This document shows positions 11,273 to 21,716 of a stretch of 64,000 nucleotides of DNA, piece by piece; the first letter of the stretch is position 1, and every line of letters begins with the position of its first letter. The translations under genes and the position numbers were made by a program. Below the pieces are notes generated by a model. That model searched no databases and had not been told where the DNA came from. It worked only from the letters and a program-made list of their open reading frames with translations. The stretch comes from Oxytricha trifallax (lineage: Eukaryota; Ciliophora; Spirotrichea; Sporadotrichida; Oxytrichidae): contig ARYC01001308.1 in assembly GCA_000711775.1 (NCBI GenBank), forward strand, positions 1 through 64,000, in the 5' to 3' direction.

Positions 11273-11759
11273 AATGTCCAAATAAATAATTGGCTTTACA
11301 ATATTCAAGCCTGATTGATTTTTTGACTTTTTTGATAAAGGAGAATTTCGGAACAAGACGTAATTAGTTTCCTTGAAATATGATTTAGTTTAAAAATTCT
11401 TCTGTAGTAAGATATAGTAAAACCAAATAGATGATAAGAAAGCTTAAGACAAAATAAATTAGATCATATTTATATTCTAGAATATATAATTAAATATCTG
11501 AAAAGGTTAAAGTTAGAGATAAGTAGATTAATATTAAAGCATAATATTATAGCTTAAAACAGTCTTATAAATAAAATTATCTTAAACAAAAAGCATCTCA
11601 AAGATCTTTTATTACAAAATCTTTCTAAATTTGAATTAAAGAGCTTAATCAATTGGCAAGAACTGCATGAATTGATGAAGCTATATTGTATATTAACAAC
11701 AAAGTTTCTATGCTTACATTTTTAAAGTTTGATTCTGGCCTAAGAATGACCCTTTCATG

Positions 11760-12867
11760 TTATCTTAAAAGAGAAATATTTCTCATTCGTATTAGATTTA
11801 GCGCTTTCTTCAATTCTTGCTTCACTGTCACTACCTTAGGGATTAGTTAATGAGCCTAATATCTATCAAAAATAAATCTTGGCTAACTTCATTAGCAAAT
11901 TATCGGATTTCATCCATACGTAAGCATTCCTCAAATTTAAAATCGATAGATTTTTTTAGTACACATTTAGCAAGTCCTTAGTATTCACTAGATTATTGTC
12001 TATGTTGCTCATTTTTCTTATAATTAAGTCATTCAAAGTATCAAAGTGTGAAAGACTCTTAATTTTATCAAGAAAGATGAGGAAGGAATCTGGACTTAAT
12101 TTATGAGTTTTGCCATCCAAAGTTTTCGACATACTAAGTATAAATTCCTGTGTGTTCTTAATTAATCTATAATATTGAAGTATTAGGATGATAAATTAAA
12201 TCTTTATTTAAAGCAATACAAAGGTTAAAATGCCTTTTTATGAGCAATTTTGTGATCCGACATTCGTTTTATTTAAAATTGTGAATTTAGGACAAATATA
12301 TTGGCTTAAATAGGTAAGATAGTGATATGATAAATTGAAATGAGATTAAAGCTACTACTATTTAAGCTTATATATGTAAATCTTAAGAACATTATTAATG
12401 CAAAGAAAAATATTCCCTTATATATGAAATCATATGCTTATTCTTACCCTTTATTAGTCTTTCTATCAAAGTGCTTGAATAAGCCCATTGCACAATCTTT
12501 AATGAGTTTGTTGAATCTCTCTTTCTCAGAAGTATTCAAAAAATCACTTGAGCTGCTGTGTATAATCATACTCACTTTCGGGTCCTCTTTGTATCCCGTC
12601 CTAACTTGATTTTTATCATAGATATGTAATAATAATATTATATGAGATTTTATAATCAGTAATAGTATCTATTACTTTATTTGTCCAGATAATTTCTTCA
12701 TTAACAATAATTATAATAATATAAATAGAATATTTTTATCATTATTTTTGACTGTTTTTGCAATTTAGTTTGGTGGATAGTTTGGATTTTATTTATTATG
12801 ACCTATATTTGAATCAGTTTTGACATTGTTTTTGCTGAATTATTTAGACCAACTGTTACATATTATT

Positions 12868-12916
<49 letters not shown>

Positions 12917-13460
12917 ATAATATATATATATATATAGGAAATTCTTAAATTCAACTTAGTTGATACTTACCTCCTGGATTTTCATTATTCTATGAATTAA
13001 AAAGTCTTATATTCTAGCTGGCTATAACCTATTAATATAGCCTTTTACGTTAGTGTTACTAAGTCTGCTTTTTGTCAATTAAGTTATGGCTTTCATTAAT
13101 TTATTATTAATTTATATATACTTACTCTCTATTACTATGAAAGACTATTATTTGCTCTTCAGTAGAATATAATTAATAAATTTATTCATTAAATTTTAAG
13201 AATAAATGAGAAACAGTTAAATTAAGGAATTTCATAATAACTAAATGGAAAATATTGTGAACATTTAATTATTTTTGAATTTTAAAACAAATTTGTGTTA
13301 AATTAAGATTTAATTGTTAATATGTACGTTTGAAATTAAGCCTAAATTAAAAAATTCTAGTAAATTATCATGAAGCCTCTCTAGTCAATAGTTAAACCCG
13401 TAGGTCTCTGCAATCTCCCAGATATAGCCCAATTTACCTCTAAAACCATTTTAAACTCTT
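11760..13460 (-). CDS. Unidentified germline gene in several coding islands
   Basis: Minus-strand islands read well in the ciliate code. About 13455-13370 begins MVLEVNWAISGRLQRPTG. About 13090-12970 is Gln-rich (KKQTQQHQRKRLYQQ) and ends at a GTAAGT donor. About 12610-12330 reads GYKEDPKVSMIIHSSSSDF, then a hydrophobic GIFFFALIMFLRFTYISL segment that could span a membrane. About 12132-11870 starts MSKTLDGKTHKLSPDSFLIF, and a tail island at about 11860-11770 contains NPQGSDSEARIEE. Whether these form one gene or two is unclear. AT-rich, IES-like DNA lies between islands, including a long (AT)n tract. No family recognised. Confidence 0.45.
12868..12937. repeat. (AT)n microsatellite
   Basis: About 70 bp of near-perfect alternating AT/TA between two coding islands of the minus-strand gene, inside probable IES DNA. 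A shorter (AT)10 tract is at 13662-13681. Confidence 0.9.
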
Positions 13461-13554
13461 ATTCTGTCTATTTTCTCTATGCTTTCGAATTGGTGACTAT
13501 TTAGATAAGTTTTTATGCCAATATATTTAAGATTCTTAATGAAACAATAAAATA

Positions 13555-14825
13555 AACAATAGAACTTTTGAGTATTCATGACTGAGAAATCTGGCCAGTT
13601 CCTGAGTATATCTAATAGAATTTGGGCTCTTGTCTGTTTTTATATCTGTTGCGTCATCTTCATATATATATATATATATATGCACTATTTATATTAAATT
13701 TATAAGCCTGATATTATAATTGAAATTAACCATCCATTATTCAAAGTATATCTTTTTCTATTGAGGCAAAATAAAGTTTATTTATTTAGCTATTTCAGGA
13801 TGATATTAAAAAACATAGACTGGATAGTTCGATGCATCGGCAGTGGAAACTATTTCCTAGCCAAATCAAAAGTATTGACTGTTAAAATGTTAAAAGAAAT
13901 CGTTTAGTTGAGGAAAAGTCTAGTAGAAAGCTTTAAAATATAAAAGGAATTATAATAATTATTATTCTCTATTAAAATAAGACCTCAACTTATTATGATC
14001 TAGTTGATTAATATAATTAAATGATAGTTCATTTAAATCTTTCAATTTCAGTTTTAGATATTAAACATTTGAATTAATAATATAAATAATAAAATGCTTT
14101 AAGCTGAAGGTATACCTCTGTGTTGGAGATGATAAAGCATGTCTTTTCCTTATATTACGTTGTCGCTCAATGAATTCAAAAACCTACTTTATTTTCTATC
14201 AATGTGGTCCTCAATTTCTGTATAGATGTCTTTGTTCTCGTTCTTCGACCACCCAAGAGGGTTTGTATTGGTCGCTACAATTATATGCAGTAGCTCAATG
14301 CCTTCGCAGTAAATATATATTTGTGTTGAAAATACTTGTAAATATATATATCTCGAAATTAGTGAAAATTAATTATTCTTATTTATAAATAAAGCCTTGG
14401 CAAATGCTAACGATAGGGAAGGAATCTCCAGAGTCAGTTTTGCGAAGAGCATATGTCATAATTTTTTGTGAAGTGATGGTATAGGGGTGCAGTTCACCGG
14501 TAGTCTCATTAAACAGGTCTAGTAACTCTCCAGTGAAAAATACTCCATTTATTCTATCTAGTAAGTCATAAACCTTTAAATAAAAGTGTGTCTGAATTTC
14601 AGATATTAAAACAATATTTATCTAATTTACAAGTCCTTCTCATTTATGTTGTAGGGTATAGCAACTGAGTCTATAGAGGCATTTGCAAAGAATCTCTCAT
14701 CATTGCGAATATAAATTGCTTTGCTCTTATGTAGGACATGTATTCTGGCTTCTCGGGAATGGTTAGGACGCCTACAACAGAGTTCCCATTTTTAAAAGTC
14801 TTCAAGAAACCTGTATCACGATATT
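13555..14825 (-). CDS. Gamma-glutamyl hydrolase-like protein (peptidase C26)
   Basis: Minus-strand islands in the ciliate code give family landmarks in order: VVGVLTIPEKPEYMSYI; then VAIPYNINEKDL; INGVFFTGELLDLFNETTGE; GDSFPIVSICQGIELLHI, with the catalytic Cys in the nucleophile elbow; VSTADASNYPVYVFQYHPEI, with the catalytic His-Pro-Glu; and SIRYTQELARFLSHEYSK near the end. The enzyme removes glutamates from folyl- and antifolyl-polyglutamates, usually in a lysosome or outside the cell. One IES is readable: the pointer AAGGC (plus strand GCCTT) occurs at 14300-14304 and 14394-14398, and removal joins the frame exactly at ICQGIELL. Other breaks remain: a frame change near 14700 and one near 13860, so this may be a decayed or scrambled copy. 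Confidence 0.75.
14305..14398. other. Short IES with AAGGC pointer
   Basis: A ~94-bp AT-rich segment bounded by the 5-bp direct repeat GCCTT (AAGGC on the coding strand). Removing one repeat plus the segment restores the conserved hydrolase frame across the active-site Cys region. This is how pointer-directed IES excision works in spirotrichs. Confidence 0.7.
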
Positions 14826-14849
14826 TTAATAGTTAAATATCTTTTTTAC

Positions 14850-15335
14850 TTTAAATATGTTCAATTTATATGAATACATAGTTAAGAAGATTTTTAATAT
14901 TTATTAGATATATCTAACATTCATATAATTATTTTTGGAGAAACATATTAATTCAATATATGGAGAGGGGAAATCAAAAGCAAAATCAGAATTTCGGCAT
15001 GTAATGCAGAAAATAATTTCTTTATAAACATTGATGAATTTCTATTTGTGCTATTGATATGATTCTCAGAAGAAACGTAATTTTTATAATGTTTTTGGTT
15101 TATAGAATACATTTCTAGGCTTATACAATAAATATATTATCAAAATGATACCCAAAAATATCCAATTATTTAAAAGAATGTTATAAAAATATTAGGCTAT
15201 TGTGATTAATCTGAAAAGGAAGTATGAATAAAAAATACTGATAAAAATATTTATGTAAGAATACATTCGATTTTGGAAAACTAATTAGCAATTAATTACC
15301 TCAGTTATGTTTTAGATAAATAGTAATTTATAATT
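14850..15335. other. AT-rich stretch without recognisable gene
   Basis: No coding island longer than about 30 codons in either strand and no clear repeat was seen. Confidence 0.45.
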
Positions 15336-15337
15336 AG

Positions 15338-15700
15338 TAATAGATAATTTAAAATCAAAGGTTAATATTTTAATAATTTAATAAGTATTCTGAATAATCA
15401 GAAGCTGATGGAGCCTGTACACTGGTAAGTTACAAAAAACTTATCTTTAATATATTTTTTTAGTAGTCCTACATGTTAAAACCACAGGTGACGCTAGACA
15501 GGTGTTATGAAAGGTGACACAGAAAGAAGTGCAGAAAAGACTTATATCTACTGATTATAATGATGGAGACGATATTGAGGAAGTCTAAATGTTTTATTAT
15601 ATAGAGATCCATTTTTGATTATCACAATAAGTCTTCGTATTAATGTTAATTTAATTTCTACAATCATTTATTTTTTAATAATTGTCTCCAAACTCTTGAT
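15338..15700 (+). repeat. Dispersed MORN-fragment repeat, copy 2
   Basis: Shares with 44451-44790 the opening TAGTAATAGATAATTT, the GTTACAAAAAAC leader and a later acidic coding piece; here KVTQKEVQKRLISTDYND followed by GDDIEEV. The similarity continues past the coding part (CAATAAGT...TTCTACAATCAT). The MORN residues are largely decayed. It directly precedes a second repeat at 15755-16040. Confidence 0.6.
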
Positions 15701-15754
15701 TGAATATAATCACTGAATATTGCATTAAAATTAAGGCAGAAATTGTTATTGCTA

Positions 15755-16045
15755 GAGGAAATTTATCTCATCACCCAAGAGGGAAAAACCCCTTTTGCTG
15801 TTTTTGGGTGTTAGCTCTAAATCAAAATTTCTCGCTTCTGGGATAATTCGGTAATAATTCCAGCAATAAAGTCCAGTTAAAATTACGGGATCTATCGTAC
15901 AATCTACTTAGATTTGAATTTTGAGTCATTTTTGAATTGATAACCACTATAATTTTAGTATTTATTTATTTAGATAATTTAATTTAATTTAATTTCCTCA
16001 AATCGATCGAATTCCTTCAATAATATAAGCTGTTCATAATATAAT
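15755..16045. repeat. Repeat shared with 59340-59690 (inverted) and 42010-42080
   Basis: About 15760-15930 is the reverse complement of about 59346-59513, with GGGATCTATCGTACAATCTA matching the inverse of the TCTACGGTAGATCCC block there. The adjoining TAATTTAATTTCCTCAAATCG segment (15975-16040) recurs at 42035-42080 and 59635-59690. The family is associated with the ends of the 6.3-kb element and with the palindrome at 41717-42005. Confidence 0.6.
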
Positions 16046-16379
16046 CCAAAATTAATTAGAAAGTTTAAGAGTTAATGATTATAATCTCAAATTATTATCT
16101 TTAACTTTCTAATACTATTTTTAGCATGAAATCCATTACATGGTAAAAATATAATTAGAGTTAATTTAGAAAATAAATGGGAATATCTCATTTATTTAGT
16201 TGCCCAAATTTAAAGTAAATATATAAAATTTTAATTTCATAAGACTTTAAATTTTACTAAAAGAAATAAAAAAGTAGATTATTAAATGATGAAGGTTTTA
16301 AGAAACTAATTTATTATTTTCATTTGGTAATAATTCTTATTTAATGTCTTTTGTTTATTATCTTCCCTTATCTCTCTGC

Positions 16380-17434
16380 TCCTAATGAAATTTAGCTCTC
16401 TGTCTGAACATATGCTTGTTTTAAATATTGCTAAATTTTCATTATATTAATTAGCTTTCTCATCTCTGACTCTCTTAGCAGCACTCTTAATAAAATTGAC
16501 TGTATCTATCTTAAAGTCGTGCATCATATGGTAGAGCAGCAATTTCTTATAATGACCTTTCAATAAACCCCAATATAACTCAATTCCATTGAATTAAGGG
16601 CTGTAAGGAACATTAAATACAGGTGTAATGTTAAGCCTTTCATACTTTTTCCTTGATTCTTAGTTTTATGAACTGACAAGATATCAACAAACAGAAAAAT
16701 TTCTTAGTCAGCTACTTATCTCTGAGTTATTTCAAGAACTTAATATATTATTCAGTCTTTATAGAACGAGGGTGAATAACATAAGTCTCGAGGCCACTAT
16801 CTTCACTTATTCCACCAAGAATAGCATGTGTTTACACCTTAACCTTTTAGTCATAAACCTCAATATTGCTTACCTCTTGTACCTAGACTTTGATATAAAG
16901 ATGCTGAACGTAAAGACTGCCTCATCAGCATGAATGAACTTGATATTATTCTATTAAGCCCTTTACATCTAATCATATATATAATTTAAATCTTCTTATA
17001 AAATGGAACAGTATAGTCAATTACTCCCTTTATGCAATTTACTGTATTGTAAGATATTCCATTCTATTTAAAAATGTTAGCTATAGATTATGCAGAGATG
17101 TGAAGCTCATGAAATTGGAGATGGAACTCCACAGTTCTTTAAGCAAGAGAGAAATGAGCCCAGTACTTCAGAGTCTTATCATCAATAAGAAATTCAATAT
17201 GATGCTGCTGGATTTCAAAGGTCTCTTTAGCTTAGAATTAAGTTGCTATCTCTTTAAATTCAATGCTAATAGACAGTGAGGCATAACAGTAGCCGGAGAT
17301 TTGTGAAGCAGCCTAGATATAGACGTGTGATTAAGAATATGTTTGAGTTAATCACTATATTCTAAACATCCATATCGCAACTTAAAGAGTAGATCTATAT
17401 AGTCACTGTCATAAACTGACCCAAAACTTTGCAT
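16380..17434 (-). pseudogene. TBE transposase (DDE type), decayed copy
   Basis: Starts with Met at 17434. Sequence along 16440-17434 parallels the transposase at 45642-46695 read on the other strand, including the HADEAVF region (about 16930), the second Asp region (ISCQFIK-like, about 16680) and the SPQFNGIE-type region around 16600. Frameshifts are present. The C-terminal part diverges and reads on past the expected end. Confidence 0.7.
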
Positions 17435-17573
17435 ATACTCAATTAAATTACTAATATTTAAACCTCAATCCTCTGCATAAATCCTCATAAAACCCTAATA
17501 TAGTATGCGTTAATTGCCCCCTTATATCAATAAAAAACTCAATCAAACTGCTAAAGGGGTTTTTGGGGTTTTG
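16380..17573 (-). mobile_element. TBE half-element (transposase end only)
   Basis: Right terminal repeat with telomeric sequence ends at 17573 and a minus-strand transposase lies inside it. To the left of the transposase there is no 22-kDa gene, 57-kDa gene or second terminal repeat, so this copy is truncated. The base triplet after 17573 is not a clear ANT, unlike the other copies, in keeping with decay. Confidence 0.78.
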
Positions 17574-17649
17574 TTTCAATAATAAAAGAGAACTCTTAAT
17601 GTTAAAATTAAATATTTAAATTAATCATAAATATAATAAAAATAATAAT

Positions 17650-18154
17650 TTAATATTCTTAGTAGTTAATTAGCAATCTCAAAATAATTTTGACATGTCA
17701 CCATTTAACACAAAATAAAACCAACAATTTATCTGTCACTTATTTCAAAATAAGTCGGTGTGGAAGTCAGTGACTCCTAAGTCTTCACACCCAAAAATAT
17801 CCGATGAAATTATCCCTCTTCCCTAGCCGTCTCTTCCCTATATTAAGATGTTACTAAACTACAGAGCTCATGCCATACTTGTGAGATTTCAATTTATGTA
17901 GAGGTGGTGAAAACTCTTATCGGCTCCACCGCAGCTCAGAATGTAGTCCTTATCCTTTTGCTGAGGATAGTTGGAACTTGCAGGTTGAGCTCTGTCAGGT
18001 GGGACCTAATGCAGTTGACATGATAACCCCTCCCTACCAACTGTAGGCCTTTGTATAGAAAGCTCTATTTGAAAGCAGTAGACTCAGGCCCGTTTCGGAT
18101 GCCCTATCTACCAATTACCTCTATAATTTAATAATAATAATTAATATTCTTAGT
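17650..18154 (+). mobile_element. GC-rich, structured retroposon (SINE-like) with TAA tail, copy 1
   Basis: TTAATATTCTTAGT occurs at 17650-17663 and 18141-18154 as a 14-bp direct repeat. Immediately before the right copy is an AATAATAATAA tail. The body (about 17735-18115) is far richer in GC than its surroundings and full of potential hairpins, such as GGTGTGGAAG with CTTCACACC. A related sequence lies at 30215-30745. These are the marks of a retroposed structured RNA; I found no tRNA-like B box, so the RNA source is unknown. Confidence 0.62.
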
Positions 18155-18420
18155 TTCTTTGAAAATAAAGAAAATATAACATGTTTTTTAGAAGTCAAAA
18201 GACAATCTTAATGAAAAATTATTAGTTAATTTTACCCTTTCTTTAAAACAATAAGGCAATCTAAAATATAAATTTGAGAATTTGCATAAATACACGGTTT
18301 CAAGATAATAAAAAATATTTGCTAAAAATATCAAAGCTACTTCAGCAATTTAATTGAGATTTGATTAATTAAAGATTGAAATTGAATAATTATTAATGTG
18401 TTTATGAGGGTATTGGGGTT

Positions 18421-18660
18421 TAATGCTAAAAATTAAACGAATGCATTCAATTATTGGGTTATTTAATCGCAACGATTATATAGGTGTACTATTAAATTTA
18501 GGATACAGATATGATGAATACTATTACTAACTAAATCATATTCCAAATTATTCGTTAATAGCAAGGTTTTTCCTCAAATCTCTTGCTTTTAATAAGTTTT
18601 ATTGTTGAGAGATTTAGAAATGGCAACTCATTAATGCGGGTATATTCTGAATGAAATATA
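18421..18660 (+). CDS. Short coding island, unknown
   Basis: From Met at 18421 the ciliate code reads MLKIKRMHSIIGLFNRNDYI, then GVLLNLGYRYDEYYYQLNHI and PNYSLIARFFLKSLAF to a TGA at about 18606. In an overlapping frame IVERFRNGNSLMRVYSE follows. It could be an MDS of a gene whose other parts are elsewhere. Not recognised. Confidence 0.4.
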
Positions 18661-18664
18661 ATAG

Positions 18665-19355
18665 TTCTATTATTTTTCTCTAAATCTTTCACTATTGTAG
18701 TTTAATTGTTTTATTTATTTAACATTTAGGGTTTTATTAGCATTCTCATTTTTGTCTTGAAATCTTATTGCTTAAACAATTTCAAATTTGAGATATTACA
18801 AAAATAAATTCAAATTAGAGTATTATAATTTAAATACTCTATCAGACTGCTAAGTATTTCAAATATAATTTGTTAAAGTACTTCTAAAAAATTTTTTTAA
18901 CTAGAACTCAATTTTTATATTAAAATTAGTCCGACTAAATCTCACTTTGTATATTAATTTAAATTAGTATTACTTTTAATATTGAAAAGAATTAACGTAT
19001 TAACTTTTTTCAAATAAATTAAAATATTAATAATAATTTTACTTAAATCACTTCCAATTTTGCATAAGTAGTAAATTATTATAGTTTTTTTTAATTAACT
19101 TATGCAATTTCCTCAGTTCGAAAAAACTTGATCAATATTTGAAATCTTGTTTAATCCCACTCGAACTAAGAGTCCCTTGTTTTGTTAATGATACTAAAAT
19201 AATTTTTTTATTAATGTGGGATATATTTCTATTTTAATTCTAAATAAGTTTTTCTAAGATTTTTAATCCTCAAATTTATTTATCATACTAAATAAATTCA
19301 ATTTTTATTGATAACTAATAATTCAGTCTGTATTTATTTAATATGACAAGTATCT
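18665..19355. other. AT-rich stretch, nothing recognised
   Basis: No convincing coding island or repeat. It contains AT-rich low-complexity DNA up to the foldback at 19359. Confidence 0.45.
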
Positions 19356-19358
19356 ATT

Positions 19359-19953
19359 GAGTAAAAATTTAAACATTCGCCAAAAATTAGAAAAATAATC
19401 AAGAATAAATCATAGTATTATATAATTAATTTACTAATAATTTTATGAATATTTCTAATTTACTAATTAAAACCGCACTCCAACCCAAATCTATATATGG
19501 TTTGGGATAGAGTGCGGTATAGTATTAATTTAATTATATATTTATATTTTGATTAAAAATAACATTGCATTTACTATAAATGACATTTGATTTTTATTAA
19601 CATTAAATAAATCATAACTTTATTATATATCACTTTTATTTAAAGAATAATTTTAAAACTTTTTGAATGCTATAATTAAAAATACAGTAAATTATAAATA
19701 AACTATCTCTTAATAAAAATCAAATGTCATTTATAGTAAATGCAATGTTATTTTTAATCAAAATATATAAATATATAATTAAATTAATACTATACCGCAC
19801 TCTATCCCAAACCATATATAGATTTGGGTTGGAGTGCGGTTTTAATTAGTAAATTAGAAATATTCATAAAATTAGAAGTAAATTAATTATATAATACTAT
19901 GATTTATTCTTGATTATTTTTCTAATTTTTGGCGAATGTTTAAATTTTTACTC
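19359..19953. mobile_element. Long foldback element (~595 bp palindrome)
   Basis: Two ~245-bp arms, nearly perfect reverse complements, flank a ~100-bp AT-rich centre. Each arm contains a smaller hairpin (ACCGCACTCCAACCC... with ...GAGTGCGGT). There is no coding potential. This is a MITE-like element that would form a very long hairpin in RNA or single-stranded DNA. Confidence 0.85.
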
Positions 19954-20550
19954 ATTGTCTGTTTTGCTCCAAATTTTTGTATTTCATTAATCTTATTTTA
20001 ATACAATTTTTAAAGAGGATTTATTTGTTAATTTTTGATATTTTTAATAATTTTAATACATCTGGAGAATATACTAATTCGGATTTACATAATATATTTT
20101 AATATTTAAACCTAGTAAATAATTAAGGAATGGTTTTAAAAATAAATCTAAAAAATATTATGTTTTTAAAATCAAAACTTATCAAAATTCATTTAATAAT
20201 AGATAAGTGAAACATTCAAGGAGTCAACCCTATTGCAAGCTATTTCAAAGCAAGTAAACAAAATATTTCCTTCTTCTTTTGAAATTTGTCTTGAAGAATT
20301 GTTTATAGTATTAAATCAAAAATAAAATTAAGACTTCTTGAAGTGATGTAGGATTCTAATAATTCAAATGAATTTAAAGTTTCTTTTGAATTGATTATTA
20401 TTTACAATGCGATAAATTTTTTAATCGATTAACGGCAATTAAGACGTTTTTACGGCGGTAAATTTATAATGAGATATTTGAGGGATTTAATAATAAAATT
20501 AAAGATATGACTAAACTTATTTATGAAATTAAACAGTTGCTCTTAAATAT
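19954..20550. other. AT-rich stretch with one possible short minus-strand island
   Basis: Mostly AT-rich. The minus strand at about 20330-20225 reads LQDKFQKKKEIFCLLALKQL and then TGA, which might be a small coding island, but it is too short to support a gene. Confidence 0.3.
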
Positions 20551-20552
20551 TT

Positions 20553-20684
20553 TCATTTTTTAATTCTATCTTCAAAGTTTAAATAAGTAAAGAGTCCTGT
20601 TACGCCACCCAATAGACCAAATTTCTTAATTCTTTAAATCGTTTATCTTCTCTAAATTTCTTTCTATCTATCTTCTGTAGACAT
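20553..20684 (-). CDS. Small intact 43-residue protein, unknown
   Basis: A complete frame in the ciliate code: MSTEDRQKEIQRRQTIQRIK, then a hydrophobic KFGLLGGVTGLFTYLNFED and a KK end before TGA (20555-20553). Four of its codons are TAA/TAG, read as Gln. It has a charged N-terminus and one short hydrophobic segment that may touch a membrane. It lies just downstream of the metaxin-like gene on the same strand, 265 bp from its stop. It could instead be a last MDS of another gene. Confidence 0.5.
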
Positions 20685-20948
20685 TAAACATTAAATTTAA
20701 AGAAAAAAATTGAAATTAAAGCAATTTAAAATTTCTCTAAATGTATTTAAGATTAAAATTGTCTAAATAAAATTTAATGCAAAATGCTCTATGAATATTT
20801 CAATATTTTTTAAGTTTTATTTGCTTGTAACTCTGGATCTTGTTTTTCTTTCTCAACTGAAATTATTCTATCTGATGCCATTAATTCATAATATTGTGAG
20901 CTATAAATGTTATTGTTCTTTATGCTATATTTTCTCTTTTGAATATTA

Positions 20949-21610
20949 TCAGTTTAGTTTTAGTAATTTGATTTGTATTAAAACTTACAATTACTGGGGT
21001 AATTTTGAGAGAGTTTCCTCTGAATTATCAATTTTTAGATAAATTTCTTTCTTATCTAATGGTTCATTTACATTTTAATAAATAAAAAGATCTATTCTCT
21101 CAAAAAACTTAATCAAATTTCTGAAGTTTGCAATCAAGTATAAAGTCTCGAATTAGTTTTATTTGTAAATAGTTGATAGTAATATATTTGTTTGTTATTT
21201 TGATAAATTAATACATAAATCTTTTGAGTTTGGAGTGTTATTAAGCTCTTCCCTCAGATAAGCATAAACCAATAAATCTATTGAGCAAATACGTTCGAAT
21301 GTAATATTTCCTTCGAAAGTATCATTGAGCGAGAGTAGAGGACGATCAGATAAGTAAGTGATCCTTGCTCCAAGTTGTCTGGAAAGTTTTAAATGAACTT
21401 CTCTGGCTGTTTCGAAGCGATGTAATTGATTGTCTAAATTGTTTTGGTACTCGTTTAGGTAGCTCTTCAAATAGTGGTGGTTCATGAATGAGAGAGGGCC
21501 TTCAAGAAATTAAAGAAGGTAAGAAGCGTATTTGTTCTTTGTCTAATCGTATGCTTACTGCTCATAGTTATATCTCTCCGAAATTAATACCAATTTATGA
21601 TTGATCTTAT
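20949..21610 (-). CDS. Metaxin-like / GST-C-fold protein, C-terminal two thirds
   Basis: An uninterrupted minus-strand frame (ciliate code) from about 21610 to TGA at 20951-20949, roughly 215 codons. It reads RYNYEQQAYDQTKNKYASYL, then LHRFETAREVHLKLSRQLGA, ICSIDLLVYAYLREELNNTP and finally RNLIKFFERIDLFIYQNV. Metaxins and Sam37, which help sort beta-barrel proteins into the mitochondrial outer membrane, end in a similar pattern: a conserved S-x-D-x-x-x-x-x-x-L helix, then N-L-x-x-F-x-x-R-I. The N-terminal thioredoxin-like third is not found next to it, so it lies in another MDS. The divergent polycystin gene starts about 110 bp away. Confidence 0.55.
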
Positions 21611-21716
21611 AAATGATAAAACATAATTTTAAATCTTAAATTTAGATTTGGGCAAAAGAAATGCAATTCAAAAATTTAATATTTTAATTTCTCCAATTCG
21701 AAGTACTTAGCGGCGC

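Noticed and set aside
12340..12609. Plus-strand standard-code ORF of 89 residues
   Set aside because: The minus strand is open in the ciliate code and reads as a better protein (GYKEDPKVSMIIHSSSSDF); the plus ORF is its shadow.
17735..18115. tRNA, SRP or RNase P RNA gene in the GC-rich block
   Set aside because: The block is hairpin-rich, but I could not find box A/B or conserved loops of these RNAs.
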